Positions 57,438-64,000 of a stretch of 64,000 nt of DNA are shown here, in pieces. The DNA is taken from contig NC_068939.1 of NCBI RefSeq assembly GCF_016801865.2, positions 182,744,034 to 182,808,033 of the forward strand, given 5' to 3'. Position numbers and translations under genes: made by a program. This DNA is from Culex pipiens pallens (taxonomy: Eukaryota > Arthropoda > Insecta > Diptera > Culicidae). Under the pieces are notes generated by a model. That model searched no databases and was not told the DNA's origin. It was given only the letters and a program-made list of their open reading frames with translations. Within the stretch, counting starts at the first letter, position 1. Every line of letters starts with the position of its first letter.

Positions 57438-60287
57438 ATGCCTGTCCCACACAGCCACACTTTCACGAACATCCCGGGAGCCGTGCTAAATGCTGCACTT
57501 CTCCCTGGTAAGCTCAACATCTGCCACGGGAATTCCCAAAGTCTGTGTGCGAGGAAAAACTCGAAGTTGGAAGAAGTTCGAGCTGTCCTGTCGAGCCACA
57601 TAGTTGACATCGCGTGCTTTACTGAGTCTTGGTTGACTGCCTCAAGGAATAACCGCAGCATCGGCGTCCAAGGATACTCTGTCGTACGTAACGATAGGGT
57701 GTACAAGCGAGGCGGTGGTATCGCTGTTTACTACAGGGATACTATGTCGTGCACTAAGATCTTCAACACCGAACTAACCACCGAGTCCGCCGATAAAACC
57801 GAGTGTCTAGCCTTGGAATTTCGTCTAAACGGATTCAAAGTTCTGCTGTTAGTCGTCTACAACCCTCCTGACAACAACTGTGCATCTTTCCTCGAGGAAA
57901 AGCTGACTAGTCTCACTTTGCACTACGAGTCGGTCTTTCTGGTTGGCGATTTCAACACTGATTTGCTTCAAGCGAGCAATAAGCGTACGCTGCTCCTCTC
58001 AGCATTCGAAAGTTTTTCACTCGTTCCTTACGGCTGCGAACCGACCCATTACCACGATACTGGATGCTCTCAACTGGATTTGTTAGTGACCAACAACAGG
58101 GACAAAATCCTACGTTTCGGGCAAGTCGATTTTCCAGGATTGTCGCAGCATGACCTGATTTACGCATCTTTGGACTTTGACGCTACGCAAACGCCCACAG
58201 TGAACAACTATCGTGACTACGTGCATTTTGATGCTGATGCCCTGAAGACCGCCACGATCAGTATTCCATGGAGAAACTTCTACGCAATCTCGGACCCCAA
58301 TCACTCCTTGGAGTTCTTCACGGAACAACTCAAAATTGTGCACGACACCTGTTTCCCGCTTCGGACGAGCTCTCGTCGCAATGCATCGAACAGATGGTTT
58401 ACAGGTGATGTTCAACGAGCAATTCTAGAACGAGACTTGGCGTACAAGGATTGGCGAACTGCTGCTCCGGACGTAAAGGACCTCAAGCGACATACGTACA
58501 AAACGCTGCGAAATCGTGCGAACTCTGTCATCGAACGGGCGAAAAAGACGTTTCTCGGTGGTCACCTGGACGCAAACATCCCATCAAAGCTGCTCTGGAC
58601 CCGCGTGAAGAATCTTGGAGTTGGAAAAGACAAATCATCTCAACCATGTGACCACGATCCCGATGAAGTCAACCGTATGTTTCTCTCGAGCTTCACACAA
58701 GCTGAAACTAGGAACGCTCAACACGCAAGAACACTGCCATCTCAGTACAATTTCTCGTTCCGCAACGTTCAATACTGGGAGGTCGTCAACGCCATCTGTG
58801 AAGTAAAGTCGAACGCTGTAGGGATGGACGGTTTGCCAATCAGGTTTCTGAAAATCGTGCTGCCACTTGTAATCCAACAAATAACCCACATGTTTAACCT
58901 GTTCATCAATACATCTACCTTTCCCAACCATTGGAAACATGCTAAAGTTCTGCCCCTAAAGAAAAAAACGAACTCAAACGACGTGACGAACTTGCGACCG
59001 ATCAGCATCCTATGCTCGTTGTCCAAAGCTTTTGAGAAGCTTCTCGATCAGCAAATGGCGAACTACATCGACAACAACCATCTTCTAACAGAATATCAAG
59101 CAGGTTTCCGGAAGGGTCAAAGCGTCAAAACTGCAGCGCTTCGCGTCCACGACGATTTGGCGTCCACAATCGACAGGCGTGGTGTTGGGGTACTAATCCT
59201 GTTGGACTTCTCAAAAGCTTTCGATACTATCCCCCACAACAAACTGCTGGACAAGCTGGAAACCCAATTCAACTTTTCTTCGACTGCCTTGAACTTGATG
59301 AACTCCTACCTACGAGGACGGAAGCAGACAGTGTTCTGTGATGATCGCTGCTCAGATTGTGCTGAGCCAACATCGGGCGTCCCGCAAGGATCAATAATCG
59401 GTCCTAGATTGTTCTGTTGCCACATCAACGATCTACCGAACGTTCTCAAACACTGCTCCATCCAATTGTACGCAGATGATGTCCAGCTCTACATCCGTGG
59501 TGTTGGTCCATGCGCGCGTGATTTGATCAGAATGGCTAATCAGGACCTCCAGAATGTTGCCGAGTGGTCGACCCGAAATCGTTTGCTCGTGAATCCCGCT
59601 AAAAGCAAGGCCCTCTTTATTCAAAGTGCGAACCGCAGAGGTGACTCTGTTCCCGACCTGCGCATCGAAATGAATGGTGAGCAAATTCAGTGGACAGAAC
59701 GTGCAAGCAACCTTGGATTCATCTTCCAGAGCGACCTGCAGTGGGACGGTCTTGTGTCACAGCAATGTGGCAAAATCTACGCCGGCCTTCGCACACTCTA
59801 CAGCTGCATACCGACTGCACCCGTGGCTACAAAACTGAAGCTGTTCAAAGCCCTTGTCCTGCCTCACTTTCTATTCGCCGACGTTTTCTTTGTCCGTCTT
59901 TCATCGAGTCTGTTCAATCGACTACGTGTGGCCCTAAACTGCTGCGTACGTTACGTTTACGGATTGCGGAGGCGTGACCACGTGAGCCACCTACAAAAGA
60001 ACCTCGTTGGATGTCCGATGCAAAACCTATTCGCGTACCGATCTGGTCTGTTCTTGAGAAACCTGATGTCGACCCAAACACCACCAGCGCTCTACCAGAA
60101 ACTCATCCATGCAAGAAGCCGACGTCTACGCAACTTGGTCGTCCCAGCGAACCGTACAGCTGGATATGCCTGCACTATGTTCGTCAGAGGGGTTGTGTAC
60201 TGGAACTCACTCCCTCCCGCAGTCAAGAACAGCTTATCTGAGGCAACCTTCAAGAGAGACTGCAAAGAACACTGGAATGAAGTGTAA
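57438..60287 (+). CDS. LINE ORF2: endonuclease plus reverse transcriptase (949 aa)
   Basis: This frame encodes the enzyme that nicks target DNA and copies the element RNA from the nick. Residues about 25-245 are an endonuclease/exonuclease/phosphatase domain with its expected motifs: GNSQSL (Asn31-32 region), TESWL (Glu63), YNPP (141-144), GDFN (170-173), SQLDLL (Asp214) and SQHD (Ser236, His238, Asp239). Residues about 500-760 are the reverse transcriptase: LRPISIL (519-525), GFRKGQS (556-562), LLDFSKAFDTI (588-598, catalytic Asp590), GVPQGSIIGP (647-656) and YADD (678-681). The C-terminal 200 residues end with a WNSLPPAVKNS motif common in the CR1/L2 group. There is no RNase H. All key residues are present in one unbroken frame, so it could be active. 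Confidence 0.92.
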   Translation: MPVPHSHTFTNIPGAVLNAALLPGKLNICHGNSQSLCARKNSKLEEVRAVLSSHIVDIACFTESWLTASRNNRSIGVQGYSVVRNDRVYKRGGGIAVYYRDTMSCTKIFNTELTTESADKTECLALEFRLNGFKVLLLVVYNPPDNNCASFLEEKLTSLTLHYESVFLVGDFNTDLLQASNKRTLLLSAFESFSLVPYGCEPTHYHDTGCSQLDLLVTNNRDKILRFGQVDFPGLSQHDLIYASLDFDATQTPTVNNYRDYVHFDADALKTATISIPWRNFYAISDPNHSLEFFTEQLKIVHDTCFPLRTSSRRNASNRWFTGDVQRAILERDLAYKDWRTAAPDVKDLKRHTYKTLRNRANSVIERAKKTFLGGHLDANIPSKLLWTRVKNLGVGKDKSSQPCDHDPDEVNRMFLSSFTQAETRNAQHARTLPSQYNFSFRNVQYWEVVNAICEVKSNAVGMDGLPIRFLKIVLPLVIQQITHMFNLFINTSTFPNHWKHAKVLPLKKKTNSNDVTNLRPISILCSLSKAFEKLLDQQMANYIDNNHLLTEYQAGFRKGQSVKTAALRVHDDLASTIDRRGVGVLILLDFSKAFDTIPHNKLLDKLETQFNFSSTALNLMNSYLRGRKQTVFCDDRCSDCAEPTSGVPQGSIIGPRLFCCHINDLPNVLKHCSIQLYADDVQLYIRGVGPCARDLIRMANQDLQNVAEWSTRNRLLVNPAKSKALFIQSANRRGDSVPDLRIEMNGEQIQWTERASNLGFIFQSDLQWDGLVSQQCGKIYAGLRTLYSCIPTAPVATKLKLFKALVLPHFLFADVFFVRLSSSLFNRLRVALNCCVRYVYGLRRRDHVSHLQKNLVGCPMQNLFAYRSGLFLRNLMSTQTPPALYQKLIHARSRRLRNLVVPANRTAGYACTMFVRGVVYWNSLPPAVKNSLSEATFKRDCKEHWNEV

Positions 60288-60870
60288 CCACTGTCGCGCC
60301 CGGAGGTCCCGGGGCCCCCCTAACCACAAGTCAAAGGAAGAGTGGAATAGGGACAACCCTCCGGCTCCTCCGGGGCGCCTGGCAAACACGACACGAAAGC
60401 CGACGAGATGCCAACCGACGCAAAGCCAACTAACAAAACGCCAACCGACGAAACGCGAACCGACGAAACGCAAACCGGAGAATCCACCGAGGCTCAGGAG
60501 ACCCGGGGCCCCCCTAACCACAAGTCAAAGGAAGAGTGGAATAGGGACAACCCCCCGGGCTCCTGTGGCCACCAGGAAGAGGTCGCACAAGGGGCAAACC
60601 CCCATCCCCTCGGATGAACCTTGGACATTACCTCACGACAACGCTACACTACCAGCAACACGAGACAACAACGAAAAGGACGATTTGAACCAGCAAATTC
60701 AGACTTAAGTGACACTAGTTTTTTTTTTTTCTTTCAAATTTTAGTGCTTTCAATTATTAGTATACAATTTAGGTTATAAAATTTGTGTATGCACGTCGAT
60801 CAAAATCGGAAGTAGCAATTTAAAAGGTGCAAACCTTACGCTACCAGAGAAATAAACAAAACAAACAAAG
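60288..60870 (+). other. LINE 3' UTR with duplicated block and 15-nt minisatellite
   Basis: A 52-bp block starting CCCGGGGCCCCCCTAACC is found twice, at 60308-60359 and 60502-60553, nearly identical. Between them (about 60397-60482) is a 15-nt repeat close to CCAACCGACGAAACG, about five copies. Because 15 is a multiple of three, a frame that overlaps the end of ORF2 (60109-60708, 199 codons) stays open and reads a QPTKR-type pentapeptide repeat. I think this is a by-product. AATAAA is at 60851-60856. Confidence 0.7.
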
Positions 60871-63800
60871 CATTAACCGGAATGTGTTTGATGTGTGTGC
60901 TGCTGCTGCTGTCCATGCTCTGGAACGGTGATTGTCAGGTGTGAGAAGATGGAATGATACAGTGAAATGTTGATATTGATTGAAAACGTCCCGCAAACTG
61001 TAAATGAATCATTTAATACGATTTAAACATATTATGACTGTTTTGACCAAATTGAATCATACTTTATTTTATTTTTTCGATTTTTTTAACGAAATATTAA
61101 AACCTGACTTCGTTAAACTAACGGAATGAGTGTCATATCCCCAAATTTAAGCCCATTTGATCAACAAGTAGTGATTATATATTTTGGCAACCATTTGTGA
61201 AATAAAAAATGTTTCCGGATTTAGTTTTGAAAAACCAATCATAAATTTTTCTTTTTCACAAAAAGCTATATTTTCTAAAGCCGTGAGTTTTAAGGGTTAA
61301 ACAAGCATAAAAGGACAAAGTTTGAGTAATTATTTGGCTAAGGATATGTTTCTGGAGTTAGCCTGTTGCAAATATTATTTTTTTGAAATTAATGTCGAAT
61401 CTGGCTGCAGTCGAAAAAAAATTAAGGTGAAATAAAATACTGAAAAAACATGACAAATCTAGTTTTCACTATTTCTAAGAGTAAGGAGTAGTAAAATGTA
61501 GTTTACACAAAAGCTGTTCTCGCAAACAAAAGTTTTCTTAAAATTGAATTGTTAATGTTAATTCATTTATTTCTGGCAGTTTTAATCTTCTTGGTCATTC
61601 ACTGCTCAAAATCGAATTAAATAAAAAAAAATGTGTTACTATTTAGATTAGCAAGTCCAAATAAACTCAATATGAAAAAAAATTCATTTAAAAAAACATG
61701 TTTTCGTAACCTCGATTAAGTGAAAAATTAAAAAAAAATGCATTCTGATTTTTTGAAAATATCATGAATCTTGAAAAGCATTAAATTCACAAAAAAATCA
61801 TTTTTAAAAGTAAAACAAAAAAAGCAATCTGAAAGAATTTTATATTGTTCTTTTTTTGTAACTATTCAAAAGATTCTGCTTAGGTAAAAATGAATAATTA
61901 AAAGTGTTTAGAAATATTCGTCATAAATATGTATTATAAAAATATGTTTTTTGAGAGCTGAGCCAATTTCCTACAACTTTTATTTTAATATTTTGAAAAA
62001 CGGACGATAAATAATTTGCTGATAGATTAACCTTGATAAAAAAAATCTAAAATCTTTACTCCACGGATTTTTTTCAAACAACAACTGTCATAGCTCAGAA
62101 GAATGCATTTGTGATATTCTGTTAAATATCTTATTTTAAAATAATAGAAAGGAACAGGAAACACAAATAAAACTACTTCTAGTTTTCAACGACTGCTTTA
62201 GGGAGACACGTTTGATTTCACGTCAGTTGACACTCAATTGAACGTGTAATGAATCATTGTCACGAAAATATTATTTAAAACATGCTAATTTTATGTAGAA
62301 CAACATACGTTTCCCTGACAAAAAAAAACAATTTAATGTTTAAACCTTCAAAAAGTCTCCATTTTGATTAATTTAAATCGAACATTTTTTTAAATAAAAG
62401 GAAACCGCTTTCCAAAATTACAACGAACAAAAAAGAAGCTTAATTTAAGCCGTGCCATTCATTGGGTCAATCATTTGATACCAAAAAAAATACAATCGAA
62501 AATCCGACAGCGCAGAAAAAAATCGATCCATTCGTTTGTTATTATCTCCATCGATAAGCCGAAAATTTCATTAAATAACTGCTGCGAGTGGGTGTGAGAG
62601 TTTGTGACGCCCGCCCCCACGCCCAAACAATCCGATTGCAACGCAAATTGCAACATTGGTTCAATATTTATCATTCTCTTGGGAAAGGGGCAACGAACGC
62701 GAAAAAAAAATACTCTGTTTTGGGTGGGGATAATCCTTTTAATTGTGTGCTTTCCCATTTGTGTGGGTCAAGCGGTTAATGAATTTACGATTATTTTTCA
62801 TTATTTTGTTTGCTTCTGGTTTTACAGATGTATCATAAATTGAAAACAAAAGTGTACCAATTTAAGGCACATTTGATTTACGTAAGCACCAATGGAAACC
62901 AGCTAAATTTTCTCCTTAAAAACACGACGATATGTGCAACTTTTGGGCGGGAAATTGCTCCCCTCATTAACACACAAACACACACACGTACACACGATGT
63001 TGGCAACCAGCCAGCCAGAAAATGTCGAAAAAGTTGCTCTTGGAGTCTCACATACGTTTCTAAAGTACACGCAAGCAGCCAAAATGAGCTTCATTAAAAT
63101 GAATTATTCCTCACCACGCATACACGTGTAGATTGGACCGACGTGTGAGGTGGGTTTTGGGGTTCGTAGCCGGTACGTGTTAATCTTGGTCCACGATTGG
63201 CGAGGGCACCCAAAAGAGACAAACGGTGTGGTAAATTAATTGGTCGTAATTAACATGATTTATTGTCAATTTGGCAGGAAGAAAGCCTTAGCAGGTAATT
63301 CGCCCTTCGAAAAATTGCCCCCATTTGGTTGGTATGTGGGAAGTTTTGAATAATATCTCGATCTCATCTTCAATTTAGCAATAAAGAACCAACACATTGT
63401 AATAAGTCAAGTAGTTGTAATTGCCAAGGTTTAGCGATTGTCCACGCTCCATACAAAAAAGGTTTGTTTTGTATTGAAATTGTCCACGAAGGTTTGAGAT
63501 TTCCAAAAAAGTGTCCACGTGGTTTATGGATGGTTCCCAAGTAAGATTTTCGATAATTCCTTAATAATATTATCAAATGACTAATTTGTGTTAATTTAAG
63601 AAAATATCTTCCAAAATGTTTATTCTTTATGTTGTGATAATTCGGTGGTAAAGAAGTACTAATGCTTTGAAAAATTCAGAGCTAGGTACTTACGTATCCT
63701 CGGATAAGAACTAAAAAAATGTTTTTGCAATACGGGTATCAAATGATCAGGAATTTGTCAACAAAATGTGAAGTAAAAGCATTTTTATGAATACTAAAAA

Positions 63801-64000
63801 TATTACACTATCTATTCTCGAGAAAAAAAATCAAAAATGAATAAAACTGTTATCACAATCAGGAATTTAACAAAGATTAAGTTTGCAACAGTGTTTGTTT
63901 TTAAAATCTGGACTTGTTTTTATTATGTATTATAATCAAAAATGATAAATTCCGAATCATTTGATATTAACATTCATATACATTAAATTAAATTTTTCAG
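60871..64000. other. AT-rich DNA, no supported gene
   Basis: 61000-62450 is very AT-rich and featureless. 62500-63250 has more balanced composition, with a short CA run (62970-62990) and overlapping frames on both strands without recognisable content. At about 63435-63520, GTCCACG-type heptamers occur three times, perhaps the remains of a MITE. Nothing here can be called a gene. Confidence 0.4.

Larger units (their letters stand above)
56336..60870 (+). mobile_element. Apparently full-length non-LTR retrotransposon (LINE), CR1/L2-like group
   Basis: Two intact plus-strand frames (56457-57284 and 57438-60287) are followed by a 3' UTR of about 580 bp and an AATAAA-containing, (ACAAA)-like A-rich end near 60870. 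The abrupt rise in GC at about 56336 is my estimate of the 5' edge. I could not find a target duplication, which leaves both borders approximate. Coiled-coil ORF1 without zinc knuckles, an apurinic-type endonuclease at the start of ORF2, and no RNase H domain fit the CR1/L2/Jockey side of the LINE tree; the clade is tentative. No frameshift or stop is visible, so the copy may be young or active. Confidence 0.85.

Overview
This window is eukaryotic, AT-rich DNA dominated by transposable elements. It looks like intergenic or giant-intron sequence from a mosquito genome. A culicine, Culex-like species is my best inference, from the density of short hAT/TA/TTAA inverted-repeat elements, the tRNA-derived SINE and the CR1/L2-group LINE; I could not check this against a database. 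I see no bacterial operons and no rRNA. I found only one convincing host-type protein gene, on the minus strand at 51347-51937. It encodes a small single-exon protein with a signal peptide and one membrane span, and a decayed tandem copy lies at 49590-49864.

Layout. 1-12 kb: AT-rich DNA with a tandem duplication (918-1279), a 4-bp-TSD MITE (1561-1829), a large foldback (3676-4930), a small MITE (5407-5660), a piggyBac-like TTAA element (6333-6957), a TA-flanked foldback inside an older dispersed repeat (7167-8092), and a hAT MITE with a perfect 8-bp duplication (8283-8672). 12-18 kb: a tRNA-like sequence (minus, 12398-12469), a 1.34-kb foldback (13015-14354), and a hAT foldback (14503-17171) split by a second hAT element (14581-16673) that carries an octamer satellite. 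18-24 kb: an LTR retrotransposon (minus, 18151-22490) with apparently identical 296-bp LTRs, a gag frame broken by two stops and no visible pol, then a CCCGGGAA-rich hAT element (22518-23934).

24-35 kb: mixed-composition DNA with no clear gene, then back-to-back elements (26139-27703 and 27715-28918), a possible decayed coding stretch (minus, about 31790-32190), and a 1.6-kb foldback (32801-34422). 35-41 kb: a GTGA satellite interrupted by a SINE (35649-35909), a non-coding retroelement-like block with a pentamer tail (36921-38130), a MITE (39141-39584), and 1.4 kb of two adjoining heptamer satellites (39701-41121). 41-53 kb: mostly featureless DNA, then a cluster of MITEs (47731-49256) and the membrane-protein gene pair. 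53-56 kb: a 2.3-kb foldback with a 1.2-kb unique centre. 56.3-60.9 kb: an apparently intact two-ORF non-LTR retrotransposon on the plus strand (ORF1 275 aa; ORF2 949 aa with endonuclease and reverse transcriptase). 60.9-64 kb: AT-rich DNA with no feature I can name.

The parts are linked mainly by transposition history. Non-autonomous elements (hAT, piggyBac-like and TA MITEs, the SINE, the pol-less LTR element) depend on enzymes encoded elsewhere. The LINE at 56.3-60.9 kb is the only element here that appears to carry a complete enzyme set. The several kilobase-scale foldbacks would form long hairpin RNAs if transcribed.
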